The notes below the pieces were generated by a model. The model had not been told where the DNA came from. It ran no database searches and saw nothing but the letters and a program-made list of their open reading frames with translations. Made by a program: the position numbers and the translations under genes. This document shows, piece after piece, positions 12,101 to 16,438 of a stretch of DNA of 18,928 nucleotides (positions are counted from its first letter, which is position 1; each line of letters starts with the position of its first letter). Source of the DNA: CAYVJW01 sp964451885 (GTDB taxonomy: Bacteria; Patescibacteriota; Gracilibacteria; UBA4473); NCBI GenBank assembly GCA_964451885.1, contig CAYVJW010000020.1, positions 1 through 18,928 of the forward strand, written 5' to 3'.

Positions 12101-13199
12101 TATCAATTTCTGTCGAATCCCACCGTCCTGAGGTTTCAATTCTACCTCCCAGCAATGCCAGCCAGCTTGAATATGATTCCCGATAGCGCCTAAGTAGATT
12201 GTCAGCAATAGTTTTAGACTGTACATCCGGCATTTGATCCAACGCATCCATATCCATTTGTTCGATAATTTGATCTTCTGTCATGGTAGAACCTTGAGCG
12301 AGCGCTTCCTTTGCCATCTTGCGCTTATCTTCTTCTGAAAGCTCAGTTGATGCTCCAACACCCTGTTCCTCTTGCTCTTCCTCAAATTCTTCAAGAATTT
12401 TTTTGGCAAAATGTTTTGTAAAACGTAAATAAAAGATTTCCTCTACGTAGCGAATCCAACGGAGATAATGGTTATAAAGCATTTCAGGAAGCACTTTTTT
12501 TTGTCGATAAAAATCAGCGTAAAAAACTTTTTTTGAAAATGGTATTCCTCCTTTATGAACCTGATGATTTTGATCGAAAAATGTTTCCAGTTCCGCAATC
12601 TTCGCTTTTTCTCCGTCCGCCCCGGAACGAATCACGCCATGCCAAATTTCCGCTTCGTCATCCCCGCCATTGAAAACAAAACGTTCTTTTTCTTCGTCCC
12701 ACACATATGACGGATTTTCGAAATCCACATAAGGATATATAGTGGGCCAGAAATTTTTGTTTTTTTCTATCACAGGAAGTGGAATATCACCGATGAGTAC
12801 GGTCCCAATTAACTGTGACTTTAGGTCGGATTCCAACCCTGAAAAATATAAATGGGCCAGGCCCTCGTAGATTTCAAAGGGTGAGGTATTATGAGGAATG
12901 GGAATTTGAACTACTTTTGCCTGCATGGTAGACTGAACATCCTGGGCATAACCACTGATCTTTTCTAGGAGATCGTCATTTTCTGTTAAATCTTCTGAAA
13001 CGAGTATGGCAACGATTTTTTTGTTTTCTACTTTTGGGGATACATCCTCATTATTTGCCAATGGCTTTTCCGATATTTCTTCGTTCCCAAAAAAAGCTTC
13101 TACTGGCGCTTGCAGGTAAGGCAGTAAAATTGAATAGACTAAAATGACCGAAAGTATTCGTTTTATTTTTTTATTCCAAAAATTTGTTTTTTTGCGCAT
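141..13199 (-). CDS. Giant secreted modular surface protein (4352 aa)
   Basis: Probable exported, surface-associated giant protein; no named family covers the whole length. Seen in sequence: a basic n-region, hydrophobic core (about 15-29) and VEA cleavage site (33-35) form a signal peptide, which supports this ATG. Residues 60-235 have the order of a C25/gingipain-like fold (strand, helix, VLIGDIP at about 134-140, later SYFDHG near 595-600) but no clear catalytic cysteine. Residues 440-760 hold 12 cysteines. Acidic linkers lie near 761-800 and 930-970. About five Ig-like (invasin/Big-type) domains span 1019-1545. FG-GAP/VCBS-like repeats lie at 1862-2025 (GDVNGDGNPDL) and near 3680-3715. 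A DUF11-like beta domain lies at about 2100-2240. A DSDEDILPDNWD calcium-type motif lies near 2315. An uncharged hydrophobic stretch lies at 2360-2433, and further hydrophobic segments near 3000-3078 and 3337-3380. Coiled coil runs about 2766-3000. Proline-periodic tracts lie at 2679-2738, 3108-3198 and 3222-3340. A PKD-like domain lies near 4003-4117. There is no LPXTG sorting signal. The Shine-Dalgarno site is weak (ATGGGAAA abuts the start). A role in attachment or host contact is inferred. Confidence 0.93.
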   Translation of the reverse strand: MRKKTNFWNKKIKRILSVILVYSILLPYLQAPVEAFFGNEEISEKPLANNEDVSPKVENKKIVAILVSEDLTENDDLLEKISGYAQDVQSTMQAKVVQIPIPHNTSPFEIYEGLAHLYFSGLESDLKSQLIGTVLIGDIPLPVIEKNKNFWPTIYPYVDFENPSYVWDEEKERFVFNGGDDEAEIWHGVIRSGADGEKAKIAELETFFDQNHQVHKGGIPFSKKVFYADFYRQKKVLPEMLYNHYLRWIRYVEEIFYLRFTKHFAKKILEEFEEEQEEQGVGASTELSEEDKRKMAKEALAQGSTMTEDQIIEQMDMDALDQMPDVQSKTIADNLLRRYRESYSSWLALLGGRIETSGRWDSTEIDTTISLITRKDESSAELLKIVNDAVEERLIQELESENIAEHIPVYPTVEVWISDETFVIKPQYWNGVDRGEMEVEDCTLLRGNPRTDEYPFAQQVEANRSLNVTTADSCAHIDEPQGNKNADPYEGCCAKNIKYEGGKFSYARCDLESKWTGELHQGAELPVFDITGTREWAGLMGADGCSEILRFYNEEPARRFSSLFIHDEPRARTISEQVNAGFSRGLPVDDPRGFSYFDHGRKFRRTVFPNIFNFRDLEGLEVSENELKTHILETISEEISTLNQITEQGNAISAARLIADMLLLWPGEVATPPVAPEGGTVTPSSSIDDVLCSEEPTELPQDEKAPELQCIKLCSEFPAELLSKSDISSLQCIDEGCSYNRSLIRIDEFTQKLTWTEGCEWEVTTPPPEGAEEEGEEGGDGDDDLPPEPTTETVTSSSSIVRYYETGGEIQESILEEVLENAGWKKILEALLWIDKDIEQKNRIVFQEAISETDEFRRFFYDQESDGYELIEIISEGYPEEGLKMGFLPEKNLEDEEYLDVLNGLASFSFDNDPHSTRFMGLNFEKDVLGISEKKDEEEEKTELLSEKKEDTEEDPKEEADKAKEKADWSKGVSGWASDFEGEGSSHVNLGTNAGKAKKTGTASISPNFGLAANTKEITQVEVFPNEIRIAANNIDPVKIEVQIKGNEGEIIDSDFETRVQLKFSSSDASQFFSIMPDQSLPVTAGKASFFLIPKTKDFGGKFDFTAVANNVESPTVPIKITSLALKIIGSLTKPITVNDADGMLIKAKVQDLKGNLSNKMDGQKLEFSSEWGTFQGGNKAILKDGIAKIRFFPGKKAGRAQIMVQEVEIRHGASLPIVDFKFDLLPGPPGKLVLHSPSKYLIRGSKFIPIDTRITDDYGNEINIVRQNLEWEFEGVEVQNINERDNDSQKEGLQEFTRKGKSTIFIRAEEGKENARIKVITDAIKGENIQEVTLEIVDKALFNIAIDQKSSIAGKDNPIRVIIKTETKEGDMIDGDFLVNITPAPVNIGHIPVSVEIKEGVGEFDIFPGIKAGEVTLAFSASGFEPQNIKFRVLPDEPKKLELSATEKFVNLADIDPVLVDIKILDRFGNIVDSFDNDVSVRLTDVTEDLLVLEKGIIDITKGKGIFEVIGNELAGKAHLIGEAEGLVPAALELDVAYLFTAEMISEYVPKAIFSLLLGFGAGDVRFAKNFADRFLFSGSTQAVGTLIADPDPDYRFVSLSPSGKMTGKAKAVFQFENFPEVSFVSQDEDEIEVSKARLLFDGPMNLFLNKEEKKNPGVYFNIIGYSFYPKVEQDNYSIIFEGIPAFSIREKGGIQLEGAQVEFRPTDNLRIWKVFSEEVYVGMLEYILGEENLRSVDYFTADGEAGIQVKPLAAEASTEEIFVGNSTHDVRGISITSKKKKESKNRKLGSSKISAEDILKSEEVGWIAPWKPGTIFGAQNPIGNSVKWGASDIFILLGDPSLSVKTGNPVSDFGFAHDIGIPLWKSLDGQIDQVLLGDVNGDGNPDLLNRVKNKLFVLYQEEDENETDEDKRLLRHTFRSAGPILRFEDGVKNLVSLDNNRDDFVDLIQLNDEGELFFHKNKGGRFERKKLDIELEEKIIDLKSGNLNEDRALDLILLDEGNNLYFTYGYEEGFFTPQLLDNFSPNFQSVDEKYSSETKPEEILKYLGALKISYTGINEDIDNDKHDVVTYPKPEKEKQKFDIANISEAFSEENWNQNQISFMPITQNGRFEATYETKTEKESNKVKIGDRILVELTVKANSEITDFEFQPPVDDRLEFLSDSLACDRCSGEIKLRESQGGGAFWTYGSDIPASSEITFSWAYQIKKVPKIKFFIGDFENHKDEIDDISVPWEGDDGEPKLIQFLSSERSSMRPGWIASNTGGTPVRSSGHEKQVTEVEPENDPKDSFKEYFGLDGEDPKEGLQELAKKLYKDSDEDILPDNWDIHPHTADELGLELVGSGTLDVYIGKKSTEVVEQDFGISCGGGTCFGIPISIAPFFAPGINIIYIPPFFAIPYGITFGWPVLSVLTTIWIGPIPVPTMWPPIPIGIPGIDPVLHWSIGVYPSLIRIYLMPTTTGKLGLSLCLGLYIIGMLIPLWIPNCFTTILSPLDMLGLCPKGGFGLGSLLSSAGSMISGASGGLISISGGGGGDGKFSMKVKSESNIQIGGVDIVSTWVQQQMREFGNALTLPSLSVKMPNFNRNSMSGSSTSDFSSDSGGAVEAVYAALSNVPFLDIKVEDVTIPYPSFSMSELERMKSDIENWKADLNAKLDMSIDLPSLDGITEQIKGLKSKLEGLKDIELPEMPEMPEFEMPEMPKMPEMPEFEMPEMPEMPEIPEFEIPELPELELPDLPDMPDFDGISMKIEGMEVKLPDVSEIKKNISGAVSNLQNAGIQGQAEIDRFRADYEANCLEKTITENKDECEKAKEILDQAENYKKQINAQLAQLGNMENEVKKIDDFKKQLSDFKSQLSEMQVALEGLDDFEGQLENFKSQMSGLTDLQSQMDDFKSQMSGLTDFQSQVDDFKSQLSGFTDFQSQMDGLKSQIDQLTNIDAQLAALESSLDDIKNFKPNIENLTSSIEDNLKTIESYKDGLDNLINIRVNLQESLATLVELVDTLSNFLDNWGLSIIARIEEWKQAFKILMNILMVWQLIPDIFIGFDMSCKTCVVDRGTLLAWLLQIFLGAIKFPVIKLPRLPDITLDFSNIGGKMAISLPNPVLKPMDLTLFELPTIEIPDFSAALDIDLSGFEIPELPDLSFEIPNIEIPDFEIPDLSGLQMPDFSDFEMPDLSDLKIPDLGSLEIPDLGDLKLDMPDFDFSGLVSLGNISIPQLTLPSFGNGSIGSFAFPAFPAFPALPSFPALPSLTAFAELPAFPDLPSMPTLPALPSLPTLPALPSLPTLPSLPTLPTLPSLPSLPKLPTLPALPVIPKLPPLPSFTLELPIPSLPLPQLPTIPPPPKLPDILGSLLALLKIPKIFLKIFCLLRLGVFPTPEWFVKPYVEQLTNRGALLSLDFALPSLPDISFFNKEISIGASMGFLFELTMLVDIVKGVAESLSSIGKTAGQQKRGGTPNPSPAPLPSGKEIQALNSKLIPAVREMRKWAQNFEQVVKSSTGSSEAKALLARMQKEAKNSLPQSTFQAELKKTILAIKVPELNFQHPLREKVKLRMSKIRKKILVLNENIREENKTLLALKDLPSNEFFAHEDVQNILKIGKRYFASGEKDNSISELEMSLPGDAFQGIIIAQANTESPELAPVEQMDLQGIVEEESISTENAGAENFVERGIYFVDPDTGMSEKIMDYPVYGNSAQLLADIDDDGEEEIIIALGDELFLKERFAEPLKLSHTEEVEQWDFEKFKIKFAPMQEIYFSTTVSGGQLNFKRVYKDISYYEWGITDRPDFIFEINEDSSTRKSKMWERYAFLIRDSSEMNIPRTLSAKVLAIQGHPRFYSTPSKPVLRFKKKDCEEKRIEKPIFMEDSTLIAKEDSRLKVRIQKRGWQKSPFNDIYLKKGEEIILEPAEICVTEGDVVRTEKGEFQAMELTEGQFLPNEFTLILSENDNVEIKFFDGSITNILGGEKYFFKQISSDEEVIYKNVSLKVGNYYGYLFGMKENNNSFIRAKLLHDPQSADDKNSPMAVVKGGSELIATIGQKVLIDASKTRDEQGIEKVWWDFDVEKDSDNDGNLQNDMDFPTNLEAFLTEDLLKVKLPARNKTQDYSVVLNIRDASGNETREVINISVTAPSMELQQASAVDQELRGEIDGRLENVSVWFMRARAEDEVLLRAEPAVSNEEGIFELTDLVTSGGVEIKDKKTKTTVIEILETGRPVILDDRFGFNLKPTTSSNPFRIRIRNEKNESLAYVDFEASGTVPVTIVDSIGQSSNVQVHDRNNEDLIIFKSFSPETTLSGHAALVDLETDKTLGVIDPRGDFYPMEDRVISFEIKKALTEADPVVFEIIKGGIIIGELLIPVEGVEVSY
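3180..3532 (-). repeat. Leu-Pro-Ser/Thr/Ala triplet repeat tract (giant protein residues 3222-3340)
   Basis: Within the giant gene a degenerate 9-bp DNA repeat encodes three-residue units of the form [L/F/M/I]-P-[A/S/T/D/K/V/P]. From about residue 3235 some 22 triplets follow one another without a break in period, for example LPALPSLPTLPALPSLPT. The tract starts as FPA units and ends in a looser LELPIPSLPLPQLP stretch. Proline at every third position favours a polyproline-II helix, which has three residues per turn, so one face would be all leucine or phenylalanine and another small and polar. There is no glycine, so this is not a collagen triple helix. The repeat is plain in the sequence; the structure is inferred. 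Confidence 0.9.
3606..3876 (-). repeat. Octapeptide [I/M]PD[L/F]xx[L/F]x repeat tract (residues about 3108-3198)
   Basis: The giant protein carries tandem units of about eight residues, such as IPDLSGLQ, MPDFSDFE, MPDLSDLK, IPDLGSLE and IPDLGDLK. They are preceded by looser EIPDF and EIPEL units. Each unit has one proline followed by an aspartate, and hydrophobic residues at regular steps. The tract immediately precedes the LPx triplet tract and seems related to the MPE tract further upstream. The repeats are directly visible. Their structure and role are not known to me. Confidence 0.85.
4387..4589 (-). repeat. Four tandem 17-residue (51-bp) coiled-coil repeats (residues 2871-2938)
   Basis: Four consecutive 17-residue units begin FKSQMSGLTDLQ, FKSQMSGLTDFQ, FKSQLSGFTDFQ and LKSQIDQLTNID. 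The first two are almost identical in DNA, which suggests recent duplication. Related half-units (FKSQLSEM, FEGQLEN) lie just before them. The segment sits inside a longer helical region (about 2766-3000) that probably forms a coiled coil. A 17-residue period does not fit simple heptads (7+7+3), so any coiled coil would have a changed supercoil or a stutter. Confidence 0.85.
4985..5165 (-). repeat. Met-Pro-Glu triplet repeat tract (residues 2679-2738)
   Basis: The giant protein contains runs of [M/I/L]-P-E triplets punctuated by FE, giving a higher-order unit of 14 residues (42 bp), for example MPEFEMPEMPKMPE followed by MPEFEMPEMPEMPE. The end of the tract drifts to LPELELPDLPDMPD. Proline is again at every third position for long stretches, but the third face is acidic rather than Ser/Thr/Ala. 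The antisense strand of this tract reads as a Gly-Ile-Ser repeat, a by-product of CCN codons. Confidence 0.88.
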
Positions 13200-13257
13200 T
13201 TTCCCATTTGGGAATCTACTCTTTTATGCGAAATTTTCAACTAAAACAGGAGAATAA

Positions 13258-13521
13258 TTATTCATAATGAAACCGGCACTGAACAATGATAATTTTCCCG
13301 TCTTTGATGGTATAAACCAAGCGGTTCGTGCTATCAATCCTTCGTGACCAAAAATTTCGATATTGGTGTTTTAATGGTTCCGGCTTTCCAATGCCTTCGA
13401 ACGGGTGACGTTGTATGTCTTTTAAGAGGGCATTGATACGAGAAACGGTTTTTGAATTATTTTTTTGCCAATAACAATAATCTTCCCAGGCATTGGGATG
13501 AAAGAAAATTCCTTTCTTCAT
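13258..13521 (-). CDS. yoeB: YoeB-family mRNA interferase toxin
   Basis: Toxin of a type II toxin-antitoxin pair. YoeB is a ribosome-dependent endoribonuclease that cuts mRNA in the A site and is held inactive by YefM. At 87 residues it matches the usual family length. The family blocks WEDYCYWQ, PFEGIGKPEPLKH, FWSRRI and RLVY, and the C-terminal RFHYE, are all present. The E. coli active-site residues Glu46, Arg65, His83 and Tyr84 correspond to Glu48, Arg67, His85 and Tyr86, so the toxin should be active. Its ATG overlaps the antitoxin stop as TAATG, so translation is probably coupled; it has no Shine-Dalgarno site of its own. The giant gene starts 58 bases downstream on the same strand with no visible terminator between. 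Confidence 0.95.
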   Translation of the reverse strand: MKKGIFFHPNAWEDYCYWQKNNSKTVSRINALLKDIQRHPFEGIGKPEPLKHQYRNFWSRRIDSTNRLVYTIKDGKIIIVQCRFHYE

Positions 13522-13775
13522 TATAATTCAAACTTATGGAGTATGTTTTTTTCTTCTTTTTTTATGTCGGTAATAGCTATATCTAAACGCTTTTTATTGG
13601 CAGGGGTTGACATAAGATAGAGTGTTTCTTTCAGGGATTCCCATTCTTCAAGGGGTAATAAAACAACCGGTTCTTGTTTTTGAGTGGTAATAATAAGAGG
13701 GGTATGATCTTCCTGAATTTGTTTAATATAACGAGGTATATTTTTCCTGAGCTCGGTAGAAGAAATTATTTGCAT
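13521..13775 (-). CDS. yefM: YefM/Phd-family antitoxin
   Basis: Antitoxin partner of the adjoining YoeB. YefM proteins bind operator DNA with the N-terminal half and wrap the toxin with the C-terminal half, repressing their own operon. The start at 13775 (MQIISSTELRKNIPRYI) is preferred because family members begin with this strand-helix block. An earlier in-frame ATG at 13826 would add 17 hydrophobic residues and would overlap the -35 box. The core PLIITTQKQEPVVLLPLEEW, then LKETLYLMSTPANKKRL, aligns well with E. coli YefM. No Shine-Dalgarno site is visible. The gene is first in the operon and lies under a near-consensus promoter with palindromic sites. Confidence 0.92.
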   Translation of the reverse strand: MQIISSTELRKNIPRYIKQIQEDHTPLIITTQKQEPVVLLPLEEWESLKETLYLMSTPANKKRLDIAITDIKKEEKNILHKFEL

Positions 13776-13788
13776 TTTTATAAAAATT

Positions 13789-13826
13789 ACATAAATAAGT
13801 ATATATTTATGTACATATTTTGTCAA
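13789..13826 (-). promoter_or_regulatory. yefM-yoeB promoter with operator palindromes
   Basis: On the minus strand TTGACA (13821-13826) and TATACT (13798-13803) are 17 bases apart. Two palindromes overlap this promoter. TATGTACATA (13808-13817) lies in the spacer and contains TGTACA, the core hexamer described for E. coli YefM operators. ACATAAATA-n6-TATTTATGT (13789-13812) brackets the -10 box with perfect 9-bp arms. Binding of YefM-YoeB here would block polymerase, which fits the known autoregulation. The sites are seen; the binding is inferred. Confidence 0.75.
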
Positions 13827-13867
13827 TAAAATTCAAATATGTATTTGATTGTTAATATTTTGTCAAT
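13815..13867. repeat. 13-bp direct repeat in the divergent intergenic region
   Basis: ATATTTTGTCAAT occurs at 13815-13827 and again at 13855-13867, a spacing of 40 bp or nearly four helical turns. Each copy contains TGTCAA, which is TTGACA on the minus strand, and similarity continues a few bases past each copy. The left copy carries the -35 box of the toxin-antitoxin promoter. The right copy has only a poor -10 partner (TACATA). It may be a duplicated promoter half or a spaced protein-binding site. Confidence 0.6.
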
Positions 13868-13886
13868 GTAATACAAAAACTTAGAT

Positions 13887-13915
13887 TTGACAATGTGTAT
13901 AAAATTCAGTATATT
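13887..13915 (+). promoter_or_regulatory. ABC exporter promoter, nearly leaderless
   Basis: TTGACA (13887-13892) and TATATT (13910-13915) are separated by exactly 17 bases, close to the sigma-70-type consensus. Transcription would be expected to start near 13922, only about five bases before the ATG at 13927. No Shine-Dalgarno site fits in that space and none is visible further upstream. Confidence 0.7.
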
Positions 13916-13926
13916 CCCTGTTCTTA

Positions 13927-15723
13927 ATGACAACGAAAAACACCGGTCATCATCTTCCGAAAAACCCCATTGCTTTTGCTCTTCATATCACAAAAATATA
14001 TTGGCGATGGGCTTTGGCGGCTGTAATAGCGGTTGTTTTTGGACGAGGTTTGGAAACTGTCCTTACTTATATTACCAAGCTTCTCATTGATTCTATTACG
14101 GTTGTTGAGGACTTAACCGTAATAAACCTTCATGACACCTGGATGTTGCTGGGTGTTTTTTTGGGGATATCTCTTCTTACTGGTATTGCCTGGAGAGCCA
14201 GCGGTTTTATGGGGATGCGGTGGATTACCCGCGCCAGAGCAAAATCTTCTGAGTTGCTTTTTGCTTATCTTTCCGGGCATGGATCAGATTATTTTTCGAA
14301 CCGGTTTGCAGGGAGCTTAACCAATAAAGTTTCAAATGTCGGGAGAGGACAGGATAGTTTATTGATGAGCTGCTTGTGGAATTTTCTCCCGATTACGGTG
14401 CAACTGGTCGGGGCAATTTTCCTAACGTTTCTGGAAAATTGGGTTCTGGCGGCTGTCCTGACTTTATGGACTTTTATTTTTATTGGTATCAACCTGTTTT
14501 TTGCGAAAGGAAAAATTCAGCTCTCTGAAGATTATGCAGAATCTTCTTCTGCCCTTCACGGGCAAATGGTGGATATCGCTACGAACATTGCGGCTGTACA
14601 TCACTATTCAAAGCGAAGAGCTGAACTTACTCATTTGGGGAAATATATCCTGGATAAACAATTCAAGGGACTGCGAGGCTGGCAATATTCCGAATGGGTT
14701 TTGGTGCTGAATGGTTTTCTTCAAGTTCTGCTCACCGGCCTGATGTTTTCGGGCGCCATCTATCTCTGGGGAAATGAACAAATTACCGTCGGCGCTGTGG
14801 TGATGATCATTACTCTCACCATTAATACCCAGCATGCTCTTTTCTTTATTGGAATGAGTATGAATAATTTTATGGAAAATTATGGGCAGATGAAAGAGGG
14901 ACTGGAGGAGATCATTGTGGGGTATGATATTGAGGATATTTCTGATGCGAAGACACTGAAGGTTAGAAAGGGGGGAATTGATTTTTCCGATGTGTGTTTT
15001 CATTACCCAAAGGGAAGAAGTGAGACTGTGGAAAAGAATGTTTTAAAAAAACTTATACTTGATATTCCCGGCGGGCAAAAAATAGGGATTGTGGGGGAAA
15101 GCGGGGCAGGAAAAAGCACATTGGCTTATTTACTGCTTCGTTTGTATGACATACAAAAAGGACAAATCAGTATTGATGCTCAGGATATTGCAAAGGTAAA
15201 CCAGGAAAGCCTGCGCGAGCGTATTGCTTTTGTACCTCAAGAACCTTTGCTTTTTCACCGGACCATTAAAGAAAATATCCGATACGGAAAATCCAATGCT
15301 TCTGCCAAGGAGATTGAAAAGGTTGCTAAGATGGCGCATACCCATGAATTTATAAAGGACTTGCCAGAAAAATTCGACACGTATGTGGGAGAACGGGGGG
15401 TGAAGCTTTCCGGTGGACAAAAGCAAAGAATCGCGATTGCCCGAGCGATGCTTAAAAACGCGCCAATCCTTGTCCTGGATGAAGCTACAAGCGCTTTAGA
15501 CAGTGAAAGTGAGGCGCTCGTTCAGGATGCTCTGAAGCATCTTATGAAAGGAAAAACCGTGTTGGCTATCGCCCATCGGCTTTCAACGCTTTTGGCGATG
15601 GATCGGATTATTGTGCTGGATAAGGGAAAGGTTGTGGAGGACGGGACGCATAAGGAACTTTTGGAGAAAAAGGGGATTTATGCGAAGTTATGGGGGCATC
15701 AGGCGGGAGGGTTTATACAGTAA
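13927..15723 (+). CDS. ABC transporter, fused membrane and ATPase domains (exporter type)
   Basis: Half-transporter of the ABC exporter class that should work as a dimer in the cytoplasmic membrane, using ATP to move an unknown substrate outward. At 598 residues it has the standard length. The N-terminal half contains about six membrane segments (near 28-48, 72-92, 153-172, 174-193, 256-280 and 284-310). The C-terminal nucleotide-binding domain has Walker A GESGAGKST (390-398), Q-loop Gln438 in FVPQEP, signature LSGGQ (494-498), Walker B ILVLDE (514-519), D-loop SALD and switch His550. All catalytic residues are intact. It lies alone and divergent from the toxin-antitoxin operon, so the context gives no substrate. 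It resembles MsbA/multidrug or lipid exporters, but that cannot be settled here. The start has no Shine-Dalgarno site. Confidence 0.95.
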   Translation: MTTKNTGHHLPKNPIAFALHITKIYWRWALAAVIAVVFGRGLETVLTYITKLLIDSITVVEDLTVINLHDTWMLLGVFLGISLLTGIAWRASGFMGMRWITRARAKSSELLFAYLSGHGSDYFSNRFAGSLTNKVSNVGRGQDSLLMSCLWNFLPITVQLVGAIFLTFLENWVLAAVLTLWTFIFIGINLFFAKGKIQLSEDYAESSSALHGQMVDIATNIAAVHHYSKRRAELTHLGKYILDKQFKGLRGWQYSEWVLVLNGFLQVLLTGLMFSGAIYLWGNEQITVGAVVMIITLTINTQHALFFIGMSMNNFMENYGQMKEGLEEIIVGYDIEDISDAKTLKVRKGGIDFSDVCFHYPKGRSETVEKNVLKKLILDIPGGQKIGIVGESGAGKSTLAYLLLRLYDIQKGQISIDAQDIAKVNQESLRERIAFVPQEPLLFHRTIKENIRYGKSNASAKEIEKVAKMAHTHEFIKDLPEKFDTYVGERGVKLSGGQKQRIAIARAMLKNAPILVLDEATSALDSESEALVQDALKHLMKGKTVLAIAHRLSTLLAMDRIIVLDKGKVVEDGTHKELLEKKGIYAKLWGHQAGGFIQ

Positions 15724-15730
15724 TTTTTAT

Positions 15731-15985
15731 CTATCGCCTCATCCACATTGCTCTTTCTATTCTATCATTTACCTCTCCTGTAGGAAGTTTTCTTAGCATA
15801 ATACTATCTGGTACAGATTCAAAAAAATCTCCATCTGGTGAAGAAACCATTCCATGGTGTACAACCTTATCGAAATCTGGTCCTTGAATTGGATCCCCAT
15901 CAATTGTGTAATTAATTGCATTCATTGTATTAATTAATTTAAAAAATATTTTTGAGTTGTCGGGAGCGGGTGTGGATATTATCAC
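15731..15985 (-). CDS. Hypothetical protein, 84 aa (weak call)
   Basis: I do not recognise this product. The frame ends in TAG seven bases past the ABC gene stop, a typical tight tail-to-tail arrangement. The C-terminal part (DGDPIQGPDFDKVVHHGM, later LPTGEVNDRIERAMWMRR) has a believable protein composition. The start is unclear. GTG at 15985 has AGGAG only three bases upstream and lies inside the hairpin at 15963-15992. ATG at 15925 would give 64 residues but has no Shine-Dalgarno site. It follows the 120-residue gene by 34 bases on the same strand and may be its operon partner. It could also be a gene remnant; without it, 15724-16019 has no gene. Confidence 0.45.
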   Translation of the reverse strand: MIISTPAPDNSKIFFKLINTMNAINYTIDGDPIQGPDFDKVVHHGMVSSPDGDFFESVPDSIMLRKLPTGEVNDRIERAMWMRR

Positions 15986-16000
15986 CCGCTCCTGAGCGGG
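15963..16000. repeat. Two overlapping, mutually exclusive inverted repeats
   Basis: GGAGCGGGTG (15963-15972) and CACCCGCTCC (15983-15992) form a perfect 10-bp GC-rich stem with a 10-base loop. CCCGCT (15985-15990) can instead pair with AGCGGG (15995-16000) around a CCTG tetraloop. Both stems use the 15983-15992 arm, so only one can form at a time. The site lies between the two minus-strand hypothetical genes. No T-run directly follows the hairpin on either strand, so it is not a standard intrinsic terminator. It could be an attenuator-like switch, an RNA-stabilising 3' structure or a protein-binding site. Confidence 0.65.
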
Positions 16001-16019
16001 AAGGTCTTTTCAGGACAAA

Positions 16020-16382
16020 TCAGGAGCCAACCAACTCCTCCAATGAAGGGATAATAACCCTCAGTCGTGCATCACATCCGGTGGAATTGGACTCTTTTGT
16101 GTCGGTTTGGAACAACATCCTATAGAGACCCGAGCTTTTTCCAAAAAGCCGCCTTAAATCCTCTGGTGCCCCACTCTCTGACACATCCCCGTTTTTGGTG
16201 CAATATGGAAAATCGACGTGCGGAAAGCCGAGGCGAGCAGCCAGATAGATCATCTCTATGAGATCGGCCGTCTTTTCGTCTTCAGCGTCTTTTTTCGCCG
16301 TTTTCTCTGCCTCCCATTCTTCCAGGGTTGTGCCACGGGATTTGGCAATAGCTTCTGCGAGTTTTGTTCTGTCGATTGACAT
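16020..16382 (-). CDS. Hypothetical protein, 120 aa, strong ribosome-binding site
   Basis: I do not recognise the family. The N-terminal third is a charged, probably helical segment (TTLEEWEAEKTAKKDAEDEK). It is followed by DLIEMIYLAARLGFP and then a more globular part with FPYCTKNGD and LRRLFGKSSGLYRMLF. There is no signal peptide or membrane segment, so it is probably cytoplasmic. Reality of the gene is supported by a perfect AAGGAGGT (16391-16398) eight bases before the ATG and by a near-consensus promoter upstream. It ends in TGA. It is divergent from the tRNA-binding domain gene and may form an operon with the weak gene downstream. Confidence 0.82.
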   Translation of the reverse strand: MSIDRTKLAEAIAKSRGTTLEEWEAEKTAKKDAEDEKTADLIEMIYLAARLGFPHVDFPYCTKNGDVSESGAPEDLRRLFGKSSGLYRMLFQTDTKESNSTGCDARLRVIIPSLEELVGS

Positions 16383-16438
16383 GGGGTTCTACCTCCTTGG
16401 AAATGGTTGGACTGATTGAACTGAAAAAGAACTTACTG

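Noticed and set aside
13200..13214. Inverted repeat TTCCCATTTGGGAA just before the giant gene as a terminator
   Set aside because: The stem is only five to six bases with a very small loop and no T-run. It is more likely incidental or a minor effect on translation initiation.
13776..13826. Longer antitoxin starting at the ATG at 13826
   Set aside because: The extra 17 hydrophobic residues have no counterpart in YefM proteins, and that start would lie at the -35 box of the predicted promoter.
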